DNA of 64,000 bases from the NCBI GenBank assembly GCA_025351825.1, contig JANXVE010000005.1, forward strand, positions 47,702 to 111,701, in the 5' to 3' direction. The notes beneath the pieces were generated by a model. It did no database searches. It was given only the letters and a program-made list of their open reading frames with translations, and had not been told where the DNA came from. Origin of the DNA: Chamaesiphon sp. 341R_metabat_111. GTDB lineage: Bacteria > Cyanobacteriota > Cyanobacteriia > Cyanobacteriales > Chamaesiphonaceae. Shown here one piece after another: positions 54,366 through 63,853 of the stretch; the stretch's first letter is position 1; each line of letters starts with the position of its first letter. The position numbers and the translations under genes are program-made.

Positions 54366-57300
54366 ATGAATTTTAAAAGATTAATCCAGTTATTAATAAG
54401 ATCGCTTAGAAGACTTGTTGAAAAATTTCAAGGATCGAACGATCCACATCAAAAACTAGCAAGAACATGTAAACTACTCCAACAGGATTTAGCTGTTCCT
54501 GGATCTAAGAATCGAGCCGGAGAGACATATGGTAAAGCCTTGAAGCTAGCTAGTCAATGTGGCATTGATCGATTAGTCCAAGTAATCGGACAGTTCGATG
54601 CATCTGTTGGCGAAATAAATCCCGATCTAGATCGGTCGATCGATAACATCATTTCCACGTTACTGGAGAACAGAAGTCAAACAGGATCGACTCTAGATGC
54701 AGCTTGGAGGCTCACTCAACGGCTCCACACACCCACGACGATCGATAAGATTCAGCACCAAATTTGTCTGCGAATCGCACAGGTTGGCGAATCAAACTTA
54801 CTGTTGGGTAAGCTCCTAAAAATACACGATGAACGAGGTTTAACACCCACAGATTTAACGCAAATCCTTAAAGTATTTCTAGCAAAAAACTCATTCGATT
54901 CAACAGTGCCTTGGAAACTATTTTTCCAGCAACTTCAGGCAGCCGAACTTCCAAATATTCATCAGGTTTATGCTCTGCTCGATCGATATCAAACTGCGGC
55001 AGAAATAGCTGAGGCTGATGGCGATTTGCAGAGTGCCATCGGCTATTTAGTATCCGCTCCTGGCAAGCAAGCAGCAATTCATGCAGTCGATCTGGCAAAC
55101 CAATTACAAGATAAATCGAAGATCGTCCTGGCTCATCAGCGATTAGCGGAGAGTTTTTGGGAGGAAGGTAACTATCCAGCAGCACTAGAATACTTTCAGC
55201 AAGCTGGCAACCTCGAACGGGTAAGTAATTGTCATCAAAAACTGGGACAGCTAGAACTTGCCATCCAATTTCAGCCCTCAACTGAGCTGGAGTGGCGACA
55301 AGAGATTAGATCGACAATGGAAACTCTGACCGATCGTTATCTAACACAACAAGATTATTTACCCGCGATCGAACTATTAAAGACAGTTTCAGATGCGTGG
55401 CGGCAAAAATCCCCAGCAGCCGAGCTTCAGGCTGAAGCCGGCCGGACACAACGGTTGTTGGCGGAGGTAGTCAAAATAGCTCGAAAAGCTTTGAACACAG
55501 AACTCCGCAGCCTGGGAGATACACCAGGCATCAATATCTTCAAACGCTGGAGTCGGCTCGAAGCCGCTGCTGGAAATTATTTAGAAGCTGGGCTTCAAGC
55601 TGAAAAAGCCGAAGACTATTTTGGAGCTGCTTTGTTATTTGAAAAAGCCGAAGCGTTTGGACAAGCTTTATCTGCGCTGGAAGTGGCAGATCCAAATGCT
55701 GAAAACCCGCTCAAAAAAGCCCAAATCCTCGAACAGGGTGGGGACTTTTTTATGGCAGGTCTACTGTACGAGCGACTTAACGAGATCGACTTGGCGATCG
55801 ACATGTACGAACGAACGAACGAGTTTGTGCGCGCAGCAGAACTGCGCCAGAATCAGATCGGTGACGCACAGTCTGTATTTGACAACAGATTCAGAGATTT
55901 ATTAGTCAAAGCAGGTCGAGCCGAGCAACTAGCGGAACTGTGTGTCAGTCGGGCTAATGATGTGAGCCAATCTACCGAGCAAAAATCCAGGCTGTGGCGA
56001 CGGATTAAAGAACTAACCGAAGATGGACTATTAGGGCAGAAGTGGACGGATTTAGTAGCAACAGAACTACCTGAGATCGAATCACTCGATCGTGACAAAT
56101 TTATCCAACAGGCTCCTCAGTGGGTAAAAACTGCTAGTCGAGCAGTTTTAGCTGAATATAGTGATGCAATCGGACTGGATTTAGGAACGAGTAATAGTGT
56201 GGTTTGTCTTTATAACAAGCAGCTAAGTAAGCCAGAAGTGGTCGAAATCAACGGCAAACGGCAAATTCCCTCAGTCTTTGCGATCGACCGATTGGGTCAG
56301 GAACTAGTCGGTATGGCAATTGCCGATTTGCTGCTAAAGTCTCCCCGAGCGATTGTGACTAGAGCAAAACGAGAAATGGGTACCGATCGCAAGTTTAGAG
56401 CAGGTGGTCAAGATTATCGCCCAGAAGAAATATCGGCGCAGATTATTAATCATGCGCGTAATTTTGCTAGACAGTATCTCCAGAGTAAGATTGCCACTCA
56501 AGTCGCCATAATGGCCGATCGCAGTATGGGATCGATACCGCCTACCGATTGGGTGGAGGAATTTCTGGCGCAATATCCACCGCTGATTCCCTTAACTCAC
56601 ATCACGATTACCGTGCCAGCCTACTTTAATGAAGCTCAAAAACAAGCCACCAAAACCGCTGGAGTCTTGGCAAACATTGATGTCTTACGATTGATTCACG
56701 AGCCAACAGCGGCTTGTCTGACTCAACGTATCCACCAAGATAAAACCGAAACAATTTTAGTCGCCGATTTAGGCGCAGGGACATTGGATCTATCGATCGT
56801 GGAAATCGGGGATGGGGTGTTTGAGGTACTAGAAATCGAGGGCGATAATGCGCTCGGTAGTGCGGATGTGGATGAATTAATCTACACGCACTTTAGTGAA
56901 TTTGCCAAAGCCGAAACAGGCGCGGAGATTCCTCACAACGGTCAAGCTGCCACCCGCTTGCGACAAGCCTGTGAAGAACTAAAGATCGAACTTTCCGTCC
57001 AAAGTGAATGGACGATCGATTTACCCGCACTGATTGAAGATCGATCGATCCGGTTAACGCTGACGCGAGTGGAGTTAGAACGCCTAGCCGCCGATTGGCT
57101 AAAACGGATTCGGCTCACCTGTCAAAAAATCAACCACAAACCCGATCGCGTTTTGTTAATTGGTGGGGGTGCATTAATGCCTGCTGCCCGCGACTGTATT
57201 CGATCGGTATTCAAGCGCGAACCGGATGCAGCTTACGATCCTCTGACCGTGGTAGCGCGAGGAGCCGCCCTGCAATCGGCAATTCTATTGGGTGATGCCA

Positions 57301-59039
57301 AGCAGATCCTCTTGCTGGACGCGACTCCCTTTAGCTTGGGGATTAGATGTCAAACTGAGTCGGGTAGCTTTAAATTCGACCCAATTATTCCCAAACATAC
57401 AACGACTCCATCAACTCAGACGCGGCAATATACAACGCCTAGTGACAATCAAACTGAAGTTAACATTGAGATTTTTCAGGGCGAGTCATCTATACCCGAA
57501 GAAAACTTCAAAATCGGTCAATTTAGGTTGCAAGGCATTCAGGCGGCAGCAGCCGGAACCCCCCAAATTGATGTCAAGTTTGATATCGACCTTAATTGCC
57601 TGCTGACTGTTACCGCTCGCGATGCCGTGACGGGGAACCAACAAAGCATTACCATTAATGACTCTCACTTACTTACACCCGCTCAGGCATCTGCCCTCAG
57701 CGTCAAATTCCAGACATCCCAAGCCCAGCAATTAGCGATCGCCAGACTCGAAAAACTGGCAATCGATCTCAATGTTAAGGTAGCTGAAATCGAGAACATC
57801 AATCTCTCAAACTTATTTGTCCGGCTTAAAACCAAAATCCAGAATTACGAACGTTATCGATCTCGATATGTGCCGACAACTTGGGATAACGACAAACTGT
57901 TTGAAATCTACCGAGATCGTCAAGAAGTAGAGGATAAAACTACACTAGCAATCGATCGATGGAATACGCTCAATCGCAGTGTACGAATTTGGCTAGATGC
58001 CCATCAGCAGTTAGATCGACGTGCTACAACCATTCAAGCGCAGGTAGAAGAATTAGTGACAGAGGGCGAGCTTTTACTCCGACGGGTTGATGAGACAGGG
58101 ACTGAGACAGCAATTGTCGCAACAACGTATCAGAAATGGTTGAATACGCTCGAAAATCTGCCGATCGATCCCGAAGGTAGTGCGCCAGATTTAGCCCGAC
58201 ATTTCTTGAGTTTAAATCGTTATGCTGAAGCCTTAACCCAGTTTGAGCGGATCGATCCGCCGTTTGCTGTCGAGCAAGTCGAACTAGGTTTAGAAATTCA
58301 AGCGCGAGCGCGGCAGCGTGCGGCTTATACAGCCATGTTGCTGGAGTATGCCCAAATCCTCGCAGTTCACAGCCCCGACTTCGAGCGGCTCAATCACTCC
58401 GTGCGGATCTATACTGAGTCGATCGTCTGGATTCATGTGGCAGTTGATGGAGTAGCTTTTACCGGTAGTGGATTTGCGATTAGCCCCAATCTGATCGCGA
58501 CCAACCGCCATGTTGTCATCAATGATGCGACTGGCGCATGTATCTCACCCGAATATTTGCAGGTGATTACCGATCGCGGCTCGTTGCAAGTTACCGCGAT
58601 TCATTTGCCTTCTTGGGGTGCAGATGATGTGGCAATTTTACAAGTTCAGTCAGCCGCAATTCCCCTAATGCCGCTCCGACTTGGCTTTTCGGAATTGGTA
58701 GAAGTCGGCGAGAGAATCATGACGATTGGCTTCCCCGCGCCGGAAAGTGGTAGTTTCCAAGAAAATTTATACTGTAATACTGGATTGGTAAATCGGATTC
58801 GATCGAGCCAATTTTGCACCGAGCGAGTTTTAGAAGTGAGCATTCCGCTTCAAGGAGGCATCAGTGGCGCGCCGATCCTCAATCAATTGGGAGAGGTCAT
58901 CGGACTGTTAACTTTTTCTACCGAGCGTCAGCAAGCATCCTCGACTGGACAAACTGTCTATCAGCAGTCGTTTTATGCAATTCCCGTCGAACTTCTCCGC
59001 CGCTTGCGGGCAGAGATTCAACTCGACGATTTACTTTAA
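54366..59039 (+). CDS. TPR - Hsp70 (DnaK-like) - trypsin-like protease fusion
   Basis: 1557 residues. The first 590 are helical TPR-type repeats (YPAALEYFQQAGNLERVSNC, YFGAALLFEKAEAFGQALSA). From about 600 there is an Hsp70 nucleotide-binding domain (GLDLGTSNSVVCLY, then VADLGAGTLDLSIVEIGD, HEPTAACL, and VLLIGGGALMPAAR) and a substrate-binding beta domain (TPFSLGIRCQT). From about 1355 there is a trypsin-like domain: NRHVV (His near 1381), ADDVAIL (Asp near 1420) and GGISGAPI (Ser near 1499). A chaperone that would unfold or hold clients is joined to a protease that could cut them. Last gene of the plus-strand block. Confidence 0.88.
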   Translation: MNFKRLIQLLIRSLRRLVEKFQGSNDPHQKLARTCKLLQQDLAVPGSKNRAGETYGKALKLASQCGIDRLVQVIGQFDASVGEINPDLDRSIDNIISTLLENRSQTGSTLDAAWRLTQRLHTPTTIDKIQHQICLRIAQVGESNLLLGKLLKIHDERGLTPTDLTQILKVFLAKNSFDSTVPWKLFFQQLQAAELPNIHQVYALLDRYQTAAEIAEADGDLQSAIGYLVSAPGKQAAIHAVDLANQLQDKSKIVLAHQRLAESFWEEGNYPAALEYFQQAGNLERVSNCHQKLGQLELAIQFQPSTELEWRQEIRSTMETLTDRYLTQQDYLPAIELLKTVSDAWRQKSPAAELQAEAGRTQRLLAEVVKIARKALNTELRSLGDTPGINIFKRWSRLEAAAGNYLEAGLQAEKAEDYFGAALLFEKAEAFGQALSALEVADPNAENPLKKAQILEQGGDFFMAGLLYERLNEIDLAIDMYERTNEFVRAAELRQNQIGDAQSVFDNRFRDLLVKAGRAEQLAELCVSRANDVSQSTEQKSRLWRRIKELTEDGLLGQKWTDLVATELPEIESLDRDKFIQQAPQWVKTASRAVLAEYSDAIGLDLGTSNSVVCLYNKQLSKPEVVEINGKRQIPSVFAIDRLGQELVGMAIADLLLKSPRAIVTRAKREMGTDRKFRAGGQDYRPEEISAQIINHARNFARQYLQSKIATQVAIMADRSMGSIPPTDWVEEFLAQYPPLIPLTHITITVPAYFNEAQKQATKTAGVLANIDVLRLIHEPTAACLTQRIHQDKTETILVADLGAGTLDLSIVEIGDGVFEVLEIEGDNALGSADVDELIYTHFSEFAKAETGAEIPHNGQAATRLRQACEELKIELSVQSEWTIDLPALIEDRSIRLTLTRVELERLAADWLKRIRLTCQKINHKPDRVLLIGGGALMPAARDCIRSVFKREPDAAYDPLTVVARGAALQSAILLGDAKQILLLDATPFSLGIRCQTESGSFKFDPIIPKHTTTPSTQTRQYTTPSDNQTEVNIEIFQGESSIPEENFKIGQFRLQGIQAAAAGTPQIDVKFDIDLNCLLTVTARDAVTGNQQSITINDSHLLTPAQASALSVKFQTSQAQQLAIARLEKLAIDLNVKVAEIENINLSNLFVRLKTKIQNYERYRSRYVPTTWDNDKLFEIYRDRQEVEDKTTLAIDRWNTLNRSVRIWLDAHQQLDRRATTIQAQVEELVTEGELLLRRVDETGTETAIVATTYQKWLNTLENLPIDPEGSAPDLARHFLSLNRYAEALTQFERIDPPFAVEQVELGLEIQARARQRAAYTAMLLEYAQILAVHSPDFERLNHSVRIYTESIVWIHVAVDGVAFTGSGFAISPNLIATNRHVVINDATGACISPEYLQVITDRGSLQVTAIHLPSWGADDVAILQVQSAAIPLMPLRLGFSELVEVGERIMTIGFPAPESGSFQENLYCNTGLVNRIRSSQFCTERVLEVSIPLQGGISGAPILNQLGEVIGLLTFSTERQQASSTGQTVYQQSFYAIPVELLRRLRAEIQLDDLL

Positions 59040-59189
59040 AAGTGCCCAACGCGCCAAATTTGTAAGTTTAGCCAGTAGGTTAACAAGTTACTATGTAATC
59101 TAAAGCTAGTCGATTTTCCGCAGGGGACGCTACGGGTGGATGATTTATGCCAATTTCGGATATATTTTGGAAATTTAGAATTTGGCTCG

Positions 59190-60239
59190 TCATCGTTCCT
59201 GCCGAGCGAATAGAGCTGCTGCTACTCTGGGCTTGACCCCGATCGGAAACACGAAGACATTCATCGGGGAATTTCCTAAGACCGCAGGTAAGTGGTACAG
59301 TTGCCGTTGGTCGATCGCTATTCCATTTAATTCGCTAGCATGTGCCGCCTCTCGATCGAAATTCTCATCCTGATAGGCTTCGACATAACGTCGATCTACA
59401 CGCCAATTGGCTAAGTCAGCACCGTAAACACTTTCAGCCCAATAATTATTAAAATGGCAGACATCGAAATTCACCCGTGGATTAGCTCGTTTAGTTGTAG
59501 TTACTAAGTTATTAACAAAGGTGGTGAGATTGGTAACAAGCCGTTCTCTTTCTGCACTCGACTTAGTTTGGAGTAGATTGGGGGAATAGGATAAGTAATC
59601 GTCAAATTGCACCGCATCAACTTGGGAATATTTGTGGAGGAATTCAGCAACTACCGACTGGTAAAACTCAGCCACTTCGGGATTGGCAACATCAAGAATG
59701 TAGCGCGGGTGCTGCGGATCGGAAGTATCCATTTCTGGTAGCAACCAATTACGCTGCACTGCTAGGGAGTAAATCGGACTATCTCGATCGATTTTGATTC
59801 CTGTCTCGAAGTAAGCATGAAATTGCATCCCCTGTTTGCGGGTTTCATCGATCGTCCACGCTACCGCCTTGGGATTAAAATGATGGGAACAGTGAGCGGT
59901 GCCCGTGAGTTTTTTAGTCACGCCACTGGCATACATCGCGCACCCATTGCCCCATACGCTCTGAACGATCGTATTAAAACCACTGGCGCGAAAGTGACGC
60001 ACGCGATCTCGAATTTCCCGTTCGCTGGCATTGGCTGTTAATTCAAATCGACCTTGATAGATGCCGACAATCCGTTGTGACTGGGACTTGGTAGTGACAG
60101 GTGCAAACGGGGCATAAACCGCTTTTGGTAAGACGAAGGAGCGTGCGGTATCGGTAGTAGCGATCGCTGCGAGTGCTGTCATCGCCCCCAAAATAATTGC
60201 CGATTTCCAATTCAATTTTGTGCCGATTTTAGTTAACAT
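59190..60239 (-). CDS. Secreted GHL10-type glycoside hydrolase-like protein
   Basis: 349 residues. A signal peptide (LNWKSAIILGAMTALAAIA) precedes GIYQGRFELT, then SGFNTIVQSVWGNG and MQFHAYFETGIKIDR, the pattern of GHL10 (family 10 glycosylhydrolase-like) barrels. FLHKYSQVDAVQFDDYLSYS carries an acidic active-site pair (DD). It probably acts on cell-wall or extracellular polysaccharide. It is on the opposite strand to the Hsp70 fusion and 150 bases from its end. Confidence 0.8.
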   Translation of the reverse strand: MLTKIGTKLNWKSAIILGAMTALAAIATTDTARSFVLPKAVYAPFAPVTTKSQSQRIVGIYQGRFELTANASEREIRDRVRHFRASGFNTIVQSVWGNGCAMYASGVTKKLTGTAHCSHHFNPKAVAWTIDETRKQGMQFHAYFETGIKIDRDSPIYSLAVQRNWLLPEMDTSDPQHPRYILDVANPEVAEFYQSVVAEFLHKYSQVDAVQFDDYLSYSPNLLQTKSSAERERLVTNLTTFVNNLVTTTKRANPRVNFDVCHFNNYWAESVYGADLANWRVDRRYVEAYQDENFDREAAHASELNGIAIDQRQLYHLPAVLGNSPMNVFVFPIGVKPRVAAALFARQER

Positions 60240-60650
60240 GACCTTCGCTCAAGCTGGTAAAACCACTTAAAATTAGATGCAAAAACTGAGCGGCTAAAGA
60301 CTAGTAGCAGCGTCTAATTTATGGGTGGTGGATAAATTTTGGGAAATAAAAGCGAAACTTATCTATCGAATGCTTTTATTCCCTCTGGTAATAGATACTC
60401 GGATAGCTAAGTAAAATTACGCAGATAGAAGGTCAACTTATATTAAGCAGTAACGCCAGTAGTTGGAGAACTACTGGCGTTATGATGGAAAATCGCTGCT
60501 TGAAATATAGATCTCGACCCCTCGATACCGAGCGACCTTAAATTCGAGCGATATTGAGGTCTTGACTTAATTGCCTTCGGGAGTCGATCGTTCTATTTGA
60601 ATCACGCTCGATATTTGTTATGGTAAGCTAACTATAAATAATCAATATCG
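60240..60650. other. Intergenic region with a strong nested hairpin
   Basis: 411 bases without a gene. A 14-base perfect inverted repeat lies at 60451 to 60482 (TAACGCCAGTAGTT, loop GGAG, AACTACTGGCGTTA). Outer arms AAGCAG and CTGCTT extend it. There is no T-run after the stem, so a rho-independent terminator is unlikely. It may be a bidirectional terminator or a regulatory cruciform. Confidence 0.6.
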
Positions 60651-61069
60651 ATGTCTGCCAAAGATATCTACCATAACCAAGTTAGAACTGCGCTTGAGAA
60701 AGATGGATGGAATATTACCCACGACCCGCTGATTATTGGGTTATCTTCCGGTCGTCAGCTACGGGTAGATATTGGAGCAGAACAGCTAATCGCCGCAGAC
60801 AAGGAATCAGAGCGAATCTCTGTAGAAATAAAGAGTTTTTAGCTCCTTCGACAGTATCAGAATTTCACACTGCCTTGGGACAATTTCTCAAATATCGAGT
60901 AGCTTTGAAAGTTAAAGAACCAGAGAGGGTTTTGTTCTTAGCCGTACCTGTCGATATCTATAATGACTTCTTTGGTGAAGAAATAGCTCAATTGAGCGTC
61001 ACAGAATATCAGGTAAAATTATTAATTTTCAATCCGGATCGAGAGGAGATAGTAAAGTGGATAAATTAA
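60651..61069 (+). pseudogene. xisH: xisH, fdxN-element-type excision factor, frameshifted
   Basis: The first 63 residues (MSAKDIYHNQVRTALEKDGW ... VEIKSF) are XisH, then TAG. In the next frame the match continues as LAPSTVSEFHTALGQFLKY and LLIFNPDREEIVKWIN. XisH has an uninterrupted EIKSFL joint, so one T is missing from the T-run near 60836 to 60840. Full length would be about 139 residues. XisH is an endonuclease-like protein that works with XisI. The break is a mutation, a recoding event or an error. Confidence 0.82.
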
Positions 61070-61392
61070 ATAACTATCGAGAAATTGTTAAGAATATATT
61101 ATTAGAATATAGCAATTATAAATCTGCCTATGGAGAGATCGATACGGAAGTATCTTTCGATTTAGAACGCGATCGATATCAATTGCTTAGTATTGGTTGG
61201 GAATCACAAAAACGAGTCTATGGCTGTGTAATTCATATCGATATTAAGGACGATAAAATCTGGATTCAGCAAGATGGGACGGAAGTAGGTGTAGCAAATG
61301 AGTTGCTAGCAATGGGTATTCCCAAGCAAAATATCGTTCTTGCTTATAAATCGCCGAGTGTTAGGAAGTATACTGAATTTGCAGTAGGTTGA
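61057..61392 (+). CDS. xisI: XisI-like protein
   Basis: 111 residues. MDKLNNYREIVKNILLEYSN is the XisI start. Mid-region SIGWESQKRVYGCVIHIDI and IWIQQDGTEVGVANELLAMG, and IVLAYKSPSVRKYTEFA at the end, are all diagnostic. Its ATG overlaps the end of xisH, typical of the pair. XisH and XisI are often found far from nitrogen-fixation genes, so a heterocyst role is not implied. Confidence 0.88.
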   Translation: MDKLNNYREIVKNILLEYSNYKSAYGEIDTEVSFDLERDRYQLLSIGWESQKRVYGCVIHIDIKDDKIWIQQDGTEVGVANELLAMGIPKQNIVLAYKSPSVRKYTEFAVG

Positions 61393-61645
61393 AAAAGGTT
61401 ATTGCGATTCCGACCGCTCAAAACATTGAATTCGATCGCAGTTTTACCGTAGAGATTACCTTTGCTCGATCGTGTGGAATTTACAGCTAGAAATAGCGAT
61501 CAAATTCATCTAAATTAAATCCCGATGCCGCGCGAAAATGAAATCTTGATCGACAGACTCATTGCTTGGCGATCACAGCAAGAAACGATTGAACTCAAGG
61601 TCGAATCGGTTTTGAATTCTTGACTTGATTGGTATGAAGAGTGGA
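61393..61645. other. Short intergenic stretch
   Basis: About 250 bases. A 32-codon frame starts at ATG 61523 (MPRENEILIDRLIAWRSQQE) and is too short and featureless to call a gene. No other feature seen. Confidence 0.35.
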
Positions 61646-63760
61646 TTATTCTAATCCCAATCTTCCCCGAAACTCTGGATCGTATTTTGCGCTCTGCCAA
61701 TTTTTGGCGAGTTTTACCTGATTGGGGGTTATCTGAGTTGGGCGAGTATTCCCACGATCTTTATATGTCGTAAAATCCGCACCTTCGAGATCTGCATTTC
61801 GTAAATTGGCTCCTTTGAGATAGGCACCTTGAAGAATAGTCCCTCTAAGATCGGCACCTTCAAAATTGGCATCATCGAAATCGACAGTATGGAAGTTAGT
61901 ACCTTTAAGATGGGCACCTTCGAGGTTAGCAGATCTGAAACTGCTTATTATGATGATTTCATTAGCTGTTCTTTTTTCAATATATACACTTTCAAAATTG
62001 GCATTTTTCAGATTGGCATGTTCAAAATAGGTGTCTGAAATATGCGCATTTTGGAAATTGGCTCCTTCAAGATTAACCCCTCGGAAGTTGGCTCGTTCAA
62101 GTTGGGTTCCTTGGAAATTAATATTGGGTAAATTAGTACAAGTGAAGTTTTTAGACTTTAAATCTAATTTTCCTAAGTCATATCTCATAACTCTTAATAC
62201 GTCGATTGCTTTCAAGAAATCTTGTGTGCATTCATATGTAGAAGCATTGTTGATTGTGAGTATAGCTGAATTAATTTGAGAATCTCTTGCTGCCAATCCT
62301 ACAAATATTCCAGGAACAATCATTCCGAGTGCTATGAACCTACCGATATTCCATCGCTGTTGCTTACCACCAGCCACTAAAAAATCACTAACGATCGGTT
62401 TCAACTTGAGAAATCGACTCCGATTCTGCGAGAACTTCCGTGCCTCTTTTAACTTCTTCCCACCCCACAAATCCACCTTCGAGCGTTTATTTCGATCCCA
62501 CTTAATTGCCGCCGACTCAATCTCCCTAATCCGCTCCAACTCATGCCGATAATCCTCAATCCAACCCGCTAATTTTTGCCAAGATTGAATCAAAGTCTCG
62601 TGAACGATTTCGACAGTTTGTTCGTTGGTAGTCTTATCTCGATCGGTCTTCAATAGTCGCTCTGTCGATAGCGGCACCACGATCTCCTGCCAGTTATACT
62701 CACCGATATCCGCATAAGTAGCCGTCTGGCGGGTGTTAGCCGTCTTATCGTCGCCCAACGTCACCAAGCTCAGGAGTACCTGTTTGAATTCCTTGATCTT
62801 ATCCTGTCGCACGTACCCGTCATAGATCTTGTCCGCCAGATTCGCTAGGACAATTTTTAGACCCTGCTCCCCGCAGATGGTATCGTAAGCATTGTGAGTG
62901 AGCAAACGCGGTTGTTGGTGCTGCCAGAGCAGATCGAGTACCATTTGCAACAGGGGTAAATTCCCTGCATCATTGCCTACATCACTAATCAATCGATCGA
63001 CCAAACGCTTCTCAAATTCGACATTAAGTTTGGCGACAGGTTCGATAATTGCGGCTCTGAGTCGATCGCGAGTCATTCCCACCAACTCTTGGGGGCGATA
63101 ACGCTCCAATAGTGGTCGAAAATCGTCATCATCCACGTTATTTTGCAGTTTTGGTGAGAAATCATCCCGCAGCGTAAACACTAGCGTAAAATAAGGCGCA
63201 TTCCTAACTGCATCCGCCAGACTGGCGAGGAATTTCTGTCGAATTGTCAGATCGGTTACTTGAGTGAATAATTCCTCAAATTGGTCGATAAATAATAACA
63301 CTCGATCCTTATCGGGAGTGCGAATATCGGGGAGTTTTTTGGTGAGTAAATCCTTGTTGCTCTCTAGATCGATATCGAGTTCGATTTTTTGGGTGCGTAA
63401 ATCCAGATCGCTTTCTAGATCGATGTCGGGGCGATCGACCTCAGCAATTGCCTGAGCTAGGGCAGCAAACGGCTTCTGCCCTGGACGCATCGTCAGGATT
63501 TGCCATTTGCACTTAGGATCTTGCCGTAATTTGGGAATTAACCCCGCTTGGACTAAGGAAGACTTCCCACTCCCTGAAGCCCCAACGATTCGCACTAATG
63601 GCTCGCGTGCAGCTAGCTCGGCGACTCGATCGACTATCTCTTCCCGACCATAAAAATTATCAGCATCGTCTTCTGTGAATGCTTCTAAATGCTTGTAAGG
63701 CGATCGAATCTTACCCAAACTCTGCCAAGTCGGAGAATTAACTAACCGATTTTGAATCAC
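61646..63760 (-). pseudogene. nSTAND ATPase with pentapeptide repeats, remnant of a CHAT-nSTAND gene
   Basis: 704 residues from a GTG at 63760 in the annotated frame. FYGREEIVDRVAEL, GASGSGKSSLVQAGL (Walker A) and VLLFIDQFEELFTQ (Walker B) mark an nSTAND1 NTPase, followed by a membrane segment (IALGMIVPGIFVGLAA) and pentapeptide repeats (NFRGVNLEGANFQNAHI). The same frame continues upstream to about 63853 as EGKQFDDAVKFARQQLV and CASWLPIVIQN, the end of a CHAT domain. It then stops matching and meets a stop near 63895. The N-terminal CHAT part was therefore lost by insertion. It may have been a proteolytic signalling ATPase. Confidence 0.78.
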
Positions 63761-63853
63761 GATCGGCAGCCAACTAGCACAGGGATACTCATTCTCAACT
63801 TCAACTAACTGTTGGCGGGCAAATTTGACCGCATCATCAAACTGTTTTCCTTC

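Noticed and set aside
60651..61392. Nitrogen-fixation (fdxN) excision element
   Set aside because: Only the XisH/XisI families are present. No recombinase XisF or nif genes are seen, and the pair is widespread without them.
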